Assembly (NCBI GenBank): GCA_002491245.1
Contig: DKVO01000033.1
Span: forward strand, 32,353 to 96,352
Direction: 5' to 3'
DNA: 64,000 bases
DNA from: Porphyromonadaceae bacterium UBA7176
Lineage (GTDB): Bacteria > Bacteroidota > Bacteroidia > Bacteroidales > Muribaculaceae
The first letter of the stretch is position 1. Every line of letters starts with the position of its first letter. Shown here in pieces: positions 34,191 through 44,700 of this stretch. The notes beneath the pieces are model-generated. The model did not search any database. It worked only from the letters and a program-made list of their open reading frames with translations, and was not told the DNA's origin. A program made the position numbers and the translations under genes.

Positions 34191-35396
34191 ATGAAAACGA
34201 ACGTACTATTCACCACCGCAGCCTGCTGTGCTTTCCTCGTTCCGGCATTTCATGCAAACGCCCAGGAAGAAGCTGTCGTCGTCGAAGAAACAGCTGTAAT
34301 CAGTGAAGTTCCCTGCAAGCCTCATTATTACGTCGACAAGAAAAACAACTGGTTCATCCAGTTCGGCGCCGGTGCAGCCGTACCGTTCGTCGAAGGACGC
34401 AACAAAGCCGGCGACCGCGAAAGCAAATTCACAGTAAACTATAATGTCGGTTTCGGCAAATGGTTCTCACCCTACATGGGTTGGCGACTGTCGTTCCACG
34501 GCGGACCGCTCCACTACGAAAACCAAGGTATGAGCAAGTTCAAATATGTAAATGCCAACCTTGATTTCATGTGGGATATGTTCAACTCCCTCCACGGCGT
34601 CAACTCAGAGCGCGTGTTCTCCATCATACCTTTTGTCGGTCTCGGCGGCACTTATGCATGGGATTTCAAGGGTCCTGAAAACGTGACAACCCACGATGGC
34701 GGCGTCAAATCGAACTCGTGGACACTCCCGGTATCGGGTGGTATCCAGCTCCGCTTCCGTCTGTGCAAATATGTCGATTTCTTCGCTGAAGGCCGTGCCC
34801 AGTTCTACGGCGATAACTTCAACAACGTTGCATACGGACGTCCCGTCGACATCAACGTAACTGTCACCGGCGGTTTCGCGGTAACTTTCGGCGGCCGCGA
34901 CTACAAGTCTTACAATCCTTGCGACTACCTTGGCTATATCGACAACCTCAACAATCAGGTAAATGACCTCCGCGGTGCCCTCGCCACCACATCGGCCGCT
35001 CTCGCCGCTGCCGAGGCTCAGCTCCCCTGCCCCGAGGTAGAGGTACAGGAAACCGTAGTGCAAGAAGAAGTAGCACCCCTGATGGCAACCGTACGCTTCT
35101 CGCTCAACTCGGCCCGAATCACCGACCAGGAGAAAGTGAACGTATACAACATCGCCCAGTGGATGAACAACAATCCCGACCAGGCTGTCGCTATCGTAGG
35201 CTACGCTGACAAAGGCACCGGCACAAGCGACTACAACATGAGTCTCTCTCGCCGCCGCGCACAGGCTGTCTACAACATGCTCACCAACGAATACGGCATC
35301 GATCCGGGCCGTCTCGCAATCCAGGCCGAAGGCTCAGACGAGCAGCCCTACGATGTGAACAACTGGAACCGTATCGTAATCTTCAACGCCCAGTAA
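34191..35396 (+). CDS. OmpA-family outer-membrane protein
   Basis: 401 residues from the ATG at 34191 (MKTNVLFTTAACC); the TTG nine bases earlier was rejected. A signal peptide (cleavage near FHANA|QEE) precedes an N-terminal eight-strand barrel (about 45-245). A linker with a short coiled segment (YIDNLNNQVNDLRGALATT) leads to a C-terminal OmpA peptidoglycan-binding domain (about 295-401), including VRFSLNSARIT, VGYADKGTGTSDYNMSLSRRRAQAVYN and NRIVIF. The role is to link the outer membrane to the cell wall. It is a single gene with a strong terminator. Confidence 0.92.
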   Translation: MKTNVLFTTAACCAFLVPAFHANAQEEAVVVEETAVISEVPCKPHYYVDKKNNWFIQFGAGAAVPFVEGRNKAGDRESKFTVNYNVGFGKWFSPYMGWRLSFHGGPLHYENQGMSKFKYVNANLDFMWDMFNSLHGVNSERVFSIIPFVGLGGTYAWDFKGPENVTTHDGGVKSNSWTLPVSGGIQLRFRLCKYVDFFAEGRAQFYGDNFNNVAYGRPVDINVTVTGGFAVTFGGRDYKSYNPCDYLGYIDNLNNQVNDLRGALATTSAALAAAEAQLPCPEVEVQETVVQEEVAPLMATVRFSLNSARITDQEKVNVYNIAQWMNNNPDQAVAIVGYADKGTGTSDYNMSLSRRRAQAVYNMLTNEYGIDPGRLAIQAEGSDEQPYDVNNWNRIVIFNAQ

Positions 35397-35422
35397 ACAA
35401 TTATCTCCATAGCATAGCTTAA

Positions 35423-35458
35423 CCGGGGGTGCCGAACAATCGGCATCCCCGGCTTTTT
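35423..35458 (+). terminator. Rho-independent terminator after the OmpA gene
   Basis: 13-bp stem (CCGGGGGTGCCGA/TCGGCATCCCCGG, one wobble) with a 4-base loop, followed by CTTTTT. It lies 26 bases after the stop. Confidence 0.88.
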
Positions 35459-35487
35459 ATGTCTTGATCAAATGACAGAGGTGAGTA

Positions 35488-38019
35488 TTACCTGACAAAT
35501 ATTTTCTTGCCACCGACGATGTAGACTCCTCTTGAGAGCTGTCTGATCTGCTCAGGGGTGGCATCGGTCAATATACAACGGCCGGTGAGGTCATACACAT
35601 CTCCAGTCTGTGTTTCGCCGCCGATCACGACATCAACTATACCGCTAAGGGAATTGTCGATATCCTTAGTCACAGTTTTCTCAAGGCCGTTAGCGGTCTT
35701 GACGCCGAAATCAACCTCGCCCTTTCCGTTGACAACTACAAGTCCGTGGTCAACCGATGCGATAGACTCATCCGAGCTCGTCCAATCAATCACAGTGCAT
35801 GACCCTACGGGTATAAGACGGGCATTGACCATCGGCGGATTACCACCGATTGATTCGATGATGATATCGACCGGCTGATTATCAGCAGCGGCGTCATCGG
35901 CAAGCGTATTTAGCGCCATCTGCCCACTCTGTGCTGTCACATTCACGGTACAAGATACTTGCTCTCCATCGACAGTCGCTGTAATTTCTGCCGTACCGGC
36001 AACGCCCATAGCTACAACCAAGCCGCATTCATTGGCATATGCAACCGTCGGATCGGATGTACTCCACTTGACTTCACCTGTAGCACCGTAAACTCCGAGC
36101 TGGAATACTTCATCAGCCGCAATCCCGACTTCTGTGTGCGACAGCGCGACAGTACCGCTGACTGTCGAGATATTGACAAATTTATTCCAGGATTCTGCAG
36201 TCCGGTATTTTTCGAGCGACCGGGCCGGCACTATCAGCTCGGCAGTCGCATACACCTCATCACTGAAAATCCAAGATCCTAATGTCGGCGGATTTAATGC
36301 CAAGCATTGCACCTTACTTATATTGGGGCAATTGATAAATGACTCATCTTTTATTTCTACCATCGATTTAGGAATTGAGATAGAAGTCAGGCCGCTGCAA
36401 TAGGAAAACGCAGCCTTACCTATCGAGGTAACACCCTCGGGAATGTCTATCGAAGTCAAAGCACTACAGTCATAGAAAGCGGCCTCACCTATAGAGGTAA
36501 CAGAATTAGGTATCTCTATCGAAGTTAGACTACTGCAAGACATAAATATGCCATATTCTATTGATGTCACAGATTCCGATATTTCTACATATGTCAAACC
36601 ACTGCATTCATTAAACGCAGCCGACAATATTTCCGTCACAGTATTAGGTATAACAATAGATGTCAAGCCACGACAACACCAAAATGCCCTATTCCCTATT
36701 GTCGTCGCTGTGTCTAAAATCTCAATAGACCCTTCAATACCACCGGGACAACATATCAAAACCGTTCGGTCTTTATTATACAAAACACCGTTTACAGAGC
36801 TATAAGTAGTGCTGCCTTCCGCAACCAATATCTCCTTTAAACCACTACAACCTACAAGCGCATACCCCAAGTCTGTTACTGAAGCAGGAATTGTAATAGA
36901 CCTCATGTCATCGCAACCGTAGAACGCAGAACCACCTATCGAGACCACCGAATCAGGAATCGTCACAGATGCAAGAGAGCTGCACCCAGCGAAAGCCTGA
37001 CCCGGTATCTCTGTCACAGAATTGGGAATTGCCAAAGAAGTCAAGCCGCTGCAATCTTTAAATACACCTTGCCCCATTTCCGTCACAGAATCAGGAATAA
37101 CGACAGCAGTCAAGCCAGTGCAACCATTGAACGCATATTCACCTATCGAAGTCACGGAAGTAGGAATTGTGACACTGGTCAGGCCAGCGCAACCTGCAAA
37201 TGCCTTTTTCTGTATCGATGTTACCGACTCGGGAATATTGAATGATCCTTCAAATGCCGGGGGACAACGGAGCAAGGTCGAACGGTCTTTATTGTACAGG
37301 ACACAACCCTCAGAGCTGTAGGTTTCATTCCCGTCAGCCACAACTATCTCTTCTAATCCGTCCATACCCTTGAAAGCATCCTCGCTTATCGAGGCCACAG
37401 ATGCCGGTATAGTGATTGATTTCAAGTTGTTGCAACGTTCAAAATGTTTGCCTAACGAGGTTAAGGATTCGGATAATGTGACAGAAGTCAGGTTGCTGCA
37501 ACCGGCGAATGCATCTTCTCCTATCAAAGTCACAGAGTTAGGAATTTCAATCGACATCAGCCATTCACAACCCGAGAAAGCGAATTGTCCTATAGTAGTC
37601 AAAGATTCCGACAATGTAACAGAGTACAGACCACGACACTGATTAAAGGCTGCCTGATCCAATTCCTTTACAGAGTTAGGCAATACAACGGAATTTAAGC
37701 CTGTTTTTTCAAAGGCGGCCTCTCCGATAGAGACCACGGTGTTGGGTATAGTTACCGAAGATAATCCTCCACACCAGAAGAACGCCAATTTTCCGATTCG
37801 GGTCACCGTGTACGACTCTCCCTGATACTCGACAGTCTCCGGTATCACAATATCGCCACTCACCTGCGTTCCCGGAATAGGGAACTCGCTGGCTTTCACC
37901 TCGCAGGTCTTATCGTCCTCGCTCAGGATGGTGTAGTTTATACCATCGTAATTGAAATCGACTGCCGACAGACTGGCTGCTGCCGAAAGTAAAATAAGTA
38001 AAGTAATCAGTTTTTTCAT
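35488..38019 (-). CDS. BspA-type leucine-rich-repeat protein with T9SS sorting tail
   Basis: 843 residues with a signal peptide (MKKLITLLILLSAAASLSA). Residues about 60-600 are some twenty tandem 23-residue LRR_5 repeats of Treponema/BspA type (core SVTIPNSVTSIGEAAF.GCS.L). Two non-LRR inserts share the pattern TYSS..GVLYNKDRT.L..CP (about 235-275 and 405-445). Then comes a Big_2-like Ig domain (about 625-700) and a C-terminal type A sorting domain (DVYDLTGRCILT to KKIFVR). BspA-like proteins bind host matrix proteins or other bacteria; here surface adhesion is inferred. The repeats make the DNA repetitive and prone to recombination. It converges with the OmpA gene. Confidence 0.87.
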   Translation of the reverse strand: MKKLITLLILLSAAASLSAVDFNYDGINYTILSEDDKTCEVKASEFPIPGTQVSGDIVIPETVEYQGESYTVTRIGKLAFFWCGGLSSVTIPNTVVSIGEAAFEKTGLNSVVLPNSVKELDQAAFNQCRGLYSVTLSESLTTIGQFAFSGCEWLMSIEIPNSVTLIGEDAFAGCSNLTSVTLSESLTSLGKHFERCNNLKSITIPASVASISEDAFKGMDGLEEIVVADGNETYSSEGCVLYNKDRSTLLRCPPAFEGSFNIPESVTSIQKKAFAGCAGLTSVTIPTSVTSIGEYAFNGCTGLTAVVIPDSVTEMGQGVFKDCSGLTSLAIPNSVTEIPGQAFAGCSSLASVTIPDSVVSIGGSAFYGCDDMRSITIPASVTDLGYALVGCSGLKEILVAEGSTTYSSVNGVLYNKDRTVLICCPGGIEGSIEILDTATTIGNRAFWCCRGLTSIVIPNTVTEILSAAFNECSGLTYVEISESVTSIEYGIFMSCSSLTSIEIPNSVTSIGEAAFYDCSALTSIDIPEGVTSIGKAAFSYCSGLTSISIPKSMVEIKDESFINCPNISKVQCLALNPPTLGSWIFSDEVYATAELIVPARSLEKYRTAESWNKFVNISTVSGTVALSHTEVGIAADEVFQLGVYGATGEVKWSTSDPTVAYANECGLVVAMGVAGTAEITATVDGEQVSCTVNVTAQSGQMALNTLADDAAADNQPVDIIIESIGGNPPMVNARLIPVGSCTVIDWTSSDESIASVDHGLVVVNGKGEVDFGVKTANGLEKTVTKDIDNSLSGIVDVVIGGETQTGDVYDLTGRCILTDATPEQIRQLSRGVYIVGGKKIFVR

Positions 38020-38135
38020 TGTATTTTAAGATATGGTTAGAATAATTTTTGATTTGTCGTGATAGAAAAAACTGATTGCCCGGAGACGGTTCGTTGATAC
38101 AGATATACAAAAAACGTGGACCGACTCTGTCTATC

Positions 38136-38251
38136 TGTCATTGAGGTCTTCGACTACCTACACCCAAATATACGAGTAAAGCCCACGCTTATGGCGTGAG
38201 CTTCTTCGCTTTACTCTTGGGTGTTTTGAAATTGTCGAAGTTTCAATGACA
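38136..38251. repeat. 116-bp nested inverted repeat (possible MITE or structured RNA)
   Basis: Three nested stems: outer 38136-38154 with 38234-38251 (TGTCATTGA..., three mismatches); middle CACCCAA (38161-38167) with TTGGGTG (38217-38223) and GAGTAAAGC (38174-38182) with GCTTTACTC (38208-38216), both perfect; inner CACGC/GCGTG (38184-38198). It folds as one long branched-free hairpin. Confidence 0.8.
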
Positions 38252-38394
38252 AGATATCAGCAAAAAAGCTTTTTCTATTATGTCCTGTAAGTCTTGCTCT
38301 TTACGAATGTTTAGTTCATTGGCATACTGATTTTGTTTTGTATCGCAAAATTAATCATAATTTTCACAAACACAATATCCTGACAAAAAATAGT

Positions 38395-38402
38395 TATCTT
38401 TG
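38395..38402 (+). promoter_or_regulatory. Promoter -7 element of the XRE gene
   Basis: TATCTTTG, a perfect -7 box, 61 bases before the ATG at 38464. No TTTG at the usual distance. Confidence 0.5.
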
Positions 38403-38463
38403 CTCCAAATACTGATAATGAAAGTTTCATAGAATACATCGCTGAACTTTAAAACTTATCACG

Positions 38464-38775
38464 ATGAAAGAGATACATAATCGCCTTTCGGCATACGCAT
38501 CTGCCACTCCTTCTAAATGGAGAGAGAAAGCAGAGGCCAGAATAGCCAACAAAGAATGGCTACGCTACTCTCAGCGTATTGCCATGATGATGCTTGATAA
38601 AATGGAGGAACTTGGTCTGACTCAAAAATCAGTTGCCGAGCGTATTGGTTGTTCCCAACAGTATGTATCAAGAGTATTGAAAGGCTCTGAAAACCTCTCT
38701 ATTGAGACTATTTGTAAAATCGAATCCGCTCTTGGTCTTCAAATCTTAGAGCCTATATTCATCGTAAGGCAGTAA
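38464..38775 (+). CDS. XRE-family helix-turn-helix regulator (orphan antitoxin-like)
   Basis: 103 residues. A basic helical N-terminus (WREKAEARIANKEWLRYSQRIAMMMLDKMEEL) precedes an XRE domain (LTQKSVAERIGCSQQYVSRVLKGSENLSIETICKIESALG). The size and arrangement resemble HigA/HipB-like antitoxins, but no toxin gene lies on either side: upstream is the structured 440-base spacer, downstream is the convergent sprA gene. It probably binds DNA as a dimer; targets unknown. Confidence 0.8.
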   Translation: MKEIHNRLSAYASATPSKWREKAEARIANKEWLRYSQRIAMMMLDKMEELGLTQKSVAERIGCSQQYVSRVLKGSENLSIETICKIESALGLQILEPIFIVRQ

Positions 38776-38790
38776 CAGACCCTCCCGATT

Positions 38791-41700
38791 TTACCTCGCC
38801 AGGTTGAGGTTGAGCGACAGGCCATACGACGAGTTGGTGGTCGGGTAGGCGCTTGTGGTCACGATCGGGCTGTTGACCTGATGGTCGAAATAGGCCGAGA
38901 GTGTGAGGCGCTTGCTCAGGATATACGATGCGGTGAAATTGATGTTGAGTGTGTTTGTGCCGCTTGTCGGCTGGGTATAGTTGCTTTCGATGCGGCGGAT
39001 GAGCGCCTGATTGTTTTGGAACGAGAAATCGGCGTTGACCGTCAGGTCGTTGCTCACACCGGTCTGCGATCCCTTCATCTTCAACACTGTGTTGAACCCC
39101 ACAATCTTGTAACCGGCACCTATGGTTATGCCGCGCGAGGTGGCTTCCACCACTTGTCCGGCCGAGCTGTTGAGGGTCACGGTGCGCTGGTCGCGGTATT
39201 CGACATTGACCTTGAGGTCGTTTTTGAGCGTGGCCGTCACACCGATGAGAGGGGCGAAACGCTCATTGATAGCTACCGACGATATATTGTAGGGCGACGA
39301 CGGTATGGGGCGCCCGGAGAGTTCATCGAGAGTGAAGCCGAGGTTGGTACCTCCGTCGGCACTGATCCAGTTAAGATACGACGAATACGACCCCACGGTG
39401 TACGTACACTGGTAGGCATGGTTGAGCGAGAAACTCTTGAAGATATTGCGCATGTTGCCCATGTTGATAAGGCCGTCGTAGACGATGCGCCAGTTGGGCA
39501 ACACCGACGAGAAATCAGGGAACGGATTGAGCGTCTGCTTCGAAGCATTTGTTTTTGTATAGGCCGCCACAAAAGCCGGTATCAGGACATCGGACGACGT
39601 TTCGCTCACCGTCCCCGTCTCGGGCGAGAACTCATGACCGGCAAACGGACTGCCGCTCATAAATCCGGTCGTGGGATAGTACTTGCCGGCATACTGGGCC
39701 TCGACGCGCTGCCGCACCTCGGGTATATTGGCAAGGAATTGGGCGAACGCATCGGATTGATAGCCGTTTTTGGCGCTTGACGAGCGGAGTGCCGTCAATA
39801 TGGCACAGTGGGTCTTGGTATAAGATCCGGAATACGATGTAGGCATATCGCTGTACATAAACTGCATCTGGGAGTTGCGGTTATCCGTACGGTTGAAGGT
39901 AAGGGTTATCTTCAGGCCCTTCACTGGTTCGATCACGCCCTCGATGTTGAGTTCGTTGGTCCTGGCCCACACCGCAGGAGAGGTCTGCCCGTCGTCGGTG
40001 ATGAGCCAGCCACGGTCGAGAGCCTTGTGGATATAGCTCTCGTCGGTAAAGCCGAAGGCGAAATCAAGACCGGGCGACATCGGCCCATAGCTGCGCGACT
40101 GCCCGAAGATATTTCCTATGTCGGGAAGGAAAAGAGGCAGCGACATCGACTTGGTATTGCGGTAGCGCACCGACAGCGACCTCGGCGACATGGCAAAACG
40201 AAGGGCATACTCACCGATATTGCGCATCAGACTCTTCTCATCCTTGAGTATTTCGACGATGGTGAACTTGAGGTTCTGCTCGCCACGGGTGAGCACCTCC
40301 ACGCTGTTGTTGTCGACCACGCGCGTAAGTATGCGCACCGGCTTATCGGTCGATGCATCCACAGCTGTCACCTTCACCTTCTTGTTGCGCAGATTATGCT
40401 TTATCACAAGCGTGGTGTCGGGTTTGAGCTGATACGTGCGTTCGAATTTACGCGCTTTCTTGGGCGCGGTATTAGTCGGTCGCTTGTTGGCGAAGCGCTT
40501 GTTGACCTCCTTGAGGAGCGTTATCTTGTTGTAGAACGTCTCGAAATTGATGCGGCCGTCGGCAGTCCATGCAGCCTGGTTGGATATGCTGTTACCCATC
40601 CGCTCGCCATCGATTGTGGCGCCGCGGTCCCAGCGGTAAGTGGCGTTGTAGCTCACATTGCCGGTCAAGAAGTCAAGGAAAGCTATCCGCGAGAACGGAG
40701 CCTTGTACGACCCGGTGAACGTCTGGTTGTAATTCCACGGCGTACCCATCGATTTGATACTCTGCCACACCGTATCTTTCCAGTCGCGGTACCTGTCAGG
40801 GAAAAGTTTCCTGTTGACAGCCCCGACTGTCTCCTCGATACGCGCCGATGTGTTGGAGTTGAACGACAGCTGCAAACTCTTGGTCACATTCCACGTCAGC
40901 GACAGCTGACGGTCCCACGTCCAGTTCTTGCTCACCGACACCGGCAGCTGGAACATCGCGTCGGTCTCCGACCGTGTCTGCTGCTCATAGTAGTAGCGGT
41001 TCATTGTGGTGAGGAACGATATGTTGTTGGGCAACCACTGCAACTCCCACTCACGCAGAAATCGCGCGTTCTTACTCTTTCCGCCAAGCTTCTTAAAGGG
41101 CTTGAAAGGCTTGATGAATGGTGAATAAGAGTAAGCCAGCGACCCTCGGTAGTCGTTCGTGTTCTCGTATTCGGTCGTGGGGTCGGTCTTGCTCTGCTTG
41201 GTAAACGAATAGTTCACGGTGAAGTTGGCCGGGTCCCACGGCATCGGGTTCTTGCTCTTCACATCGAATTTGAGACCCGATATCGAGAAATTCTGTATCG
41301 TTGACCGCTCGATTGCAAACGCGCTTATCGAGTCGCGCTCATGGTCGTTGGCACAATCATCGAGGGCATCCTTCAGCAGCACATCCTGGTCGAGAGGATT
41401 ATATTTCGGCGAAGTCTTCTCCTTGGTCACAGAGTAGTATATCGGAGCTTTGAGCTGAGCTTTCTCCGGCAGAAAACGGCCCAAGTCTGCCTGTACAGCG
41501 ATATTGTACTGCTCATAGTCGTCGAGGCGGCGCTCGTTGAGCGACTGGTCCACACTGCCGAAACCCGATGTCTCGATATGCGTGCCCATATTCACGGTGG
41601 CAACATCGCTCATGTTCAAAGTGGCATTGGCTTTCACCGCACTGCCGCCTTCTTCATTGAAATCGGTCACTTTAAGCTCATTGACCCACACGACACCGTC

Positions 41701-44700
41701 TTTTGTCGACGAAGCGTTGTTGCGCACACCGATAAGTATCACACGCACATCGCTCAACGACGGGTTGCCAATCACAGCCATTCGGTTACGCTCGTTGTCG
41801 GGGTCGCGTCCGGTGAAAAGCGTACCGAAGCCGACGCCGCTTTCCTCGTTGCGCTTGGCGCGGTTGCGCTCCTTCTTCAGTTCTATGAGCGACTGGAGGT
41901 TGAAGTCGAGGTAGTTCGACCGTGGCCAAACGATATACTGGTCCGATGACAGATAACGGTTGTAAGTACCCGGCGGAGTCAGCTCCAGCGGCACCTCGTA
42001 CTCATAATAATTGCTCTTCACATCAGATCCGAGGCGCACAAACACCGACATCTGCCCCGATTGCAGGTTGGTGACGTTGTCGATCAGCGCCTCGGCATGG
42101 ACCCACATCTGGAGGCGTTTGTAGTTACGCAGGTCGAGCTGGGTGTTGCGGTACACACCTCTCGCGTCGCCGGCCGAAAGGCCCGACACCTTCATCGACA
42201 TCGACTGCTCGTTGAGCTGCGTGATCTGGCTTTGGCCGGGATCGGTGATGCGCGTCACACCGGGAGGCAACACATAGTTGACGGGCGTGCGTTCGGCATT
42301 CTCCTCTATGTTGACCACCGACATGTCGAGTCGGCCCGATGCCGGAGCGTCGCCGCGGCTGTTGAGATTGAAGTCGTAGCTGCGCCACTCACCGCGCACA
42401 AGCTCAAGGCTGCCGAAACGCAGGTGCGTTGTCTTCTTAAATCCTGTCATGAACAGACGCGCGAAACGTATCGTCGAGAAGTCTGATATATTGCCCACCA
42501 CCTTCTCATATTCCTTGATAGGCACCTTGAACTGATACCACTCCACTTCCTGCTTCGACCCGTCACGCACGGGCACTATCGACACCTGCTTGTCGGTGAT
42601 GAAGTTCCGGCCGACCACCAGGTCTTCGGGGCGTATCGATATACGGTACTGGAAGTATCGCTCGTATTCGTTGAGGGTATTGTCCTGGTTGATATCTTCC
42701 ACATCGGGCACCGAGCGCGACGACTGGTACAGTGGGTCGGGAGCATCCTCGGGCGAGAGCGAGTTGCCCTCCACGCCATTGTAGCGCTTATAGCGCTCGA
42801 TGATACCGAGCCGCTGCTCGTCGTAGTCGTAGCCACGGTAGAAGTGGTAGTTGTCGCCGGCAGGGTCGTTGAGAGCCGAGAACTTATCGTTCTGCAAAGC
42901 ATCGAGGGCCGCACCCGAAAGTTTGGAACGGTACGATGTCACATAATCGCGGTATGTCGGGAACTCGAATTCCTGGTCGGTGTGCAGTCCGTCGAGGCCC
43001 ACATCCTGAGCCAGTCGCGAGCCGGCGTTGTTGTCGAACGAATACGTGAGCGAATTCTGCTTCGACACCCGGCCCCACGCAGTCTCAGTAAGATACTGGT
43101 CGTTGCCGTCGTATGGTATACCGTTTTCGTAGCTCTTGAGACCGTCCTTGAGTATATCCTCGCTTATCTCGCCAAGGTTGAGATAGAGGTCACCACCCTC
43201 ATAGTTGGGGTTCTCGGGGTCGAGGAAGGGGTTCATCAGCCAGAACTGCACATATTCGATATTGGTCTGCTCGAAGTTAGGGTTGTCCATGCGGCGCATG
43301 ATACCTCCCCATCGTTTCTCGGGCATCATCAGGCGGCCGTTCTCGTCGATATTGTCACTGTCGAGGTTGTACGGACCGCGTTCGTCGGGATAAAACGACA
43401 GATTTAGCGTCTGTATATAGTCGGTCTCAGCATAGCCTACCTCTCGGCCGGGAAAAATCTCATACGTCTTCACCTCTCGCACATAAGGGTTCGACAGCTG
43501 CTTGAGGTCGCTCTTGATATATCCCGGGCACATCGACGAGTTGCGCATCGTGAAAAGACGGTCGATATAGTACCAGTTGATGAGGGCGCGGTTCTTGCCA
43601 TAGGCCGGATTGTTGCTCAGGGCCGCTTCCGGGAAAAGAGCGTCGGCCGAAGGATCGTAGGGCGTCGACGCGAGGAACCACGAATAAGGCGACCGCAGGT
43701 CGATACCGGTCTGTGTGCTCTCGAAGTCGTCGATATAAGACGAACCCTTGTTCGACCCCGACTTCTGCGCATGTGGCATTATCCGTGCATACTCAGCCGT
43801 GAGGCTGAGTCGCGACGGAGCGGTGGCATTGACGGTCGGGATTTTGTTAAGCAGGTTGGTAAGCCACATGAACTCGCCGTTGTAGGCAAGGTTGAAGCCG
43901 AACATCGAATTATTGACCGTCTCGTCTCCGATATTCACTTTCTCGAGCAGCGCCTTTTCGGAGAAGTGAAGCAAGGTAGCGCCGAAGTTGAGGTTCTTGT
44001 TGAGCTGGTATTGGAGGTCGAGGCCGAGGAGAGTCTTGCGCTGCATCGAGAACAGACTCTGGTTTTCGAGCGTCACACTGATATTTTGTCCCGAGTCGAT
44101 AATGCTCTGGTTGGTTATGGTCACTATTCCCATAGCATAATCGACCGTATAGTCGGAGTTCTCGGTAAGCTGCACACCTCCGGCCATCACAACCACCGAC
44201 CCTCGCGGCACATTCATGGCATTGAGCCGTATCTGCGAGCCCGACGACGCCATATACTCACCCGAGAGTATGAACTTATTCTTGTCTGCATATTGCCGGG
44301 CCACCACAAGAGTCGAGTCATAAAGCTCCTGGTACACATACTGCTTGGCAAGCTCGGGATTACCTATTTTCTCTGCAAGGTGACTGCCGAAAGGCTCCAC
44401 CACCGGAAATATCACCTTACCCGTCTGCGACATCACGGTGTAGCCCTCGATAAAGTCGAAGAAACCGTCGGGATTGCTCTCCTCGTTGCTGTCGATGCGG
44501 TCGAGGTTCATCACCTGGAGGAGTGGTTGGTTGCTCAGTCCGGGCACAGGCAGATAATTGATCTGGGTACCGGTAGTGTCGGAGAGATATTTGATATTGA
44601 GCTTGAACTTGGCCTTCTGCACCTGATAGCCGCCGAGCGAGTACACATTCTTCATCATAAGGTCCCACATCGGGAGATATGGCGAGTTGGTGGTGCTCTT

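Larger units (their letters stand above)
38020..38463. other. Intergenic region containing a large inverted repeat
   Basis: About 440 bases between the LRR gene and the XRE regulator. No ORF. It holds the nested inverted repeat at 38136-38251 and a -7 box for the XRE gene (38395-38402). Confidence 0.6.

Noticed and set aside
35488..38019. Regularly spaced DNA repeats suggesting a CRISPR array
   Set aside because: They encode the 23-residue LRR_5 repeats in frame; units are diverged and there are no unique spacers.
39808..41124. Plus-strand ORF of 438 codons, and similar long ones at 43771-45045 and 45079-46455
   Set aside because: All are antisense to sprA, with no domain signature; they arise from codon bias on the coding strand.
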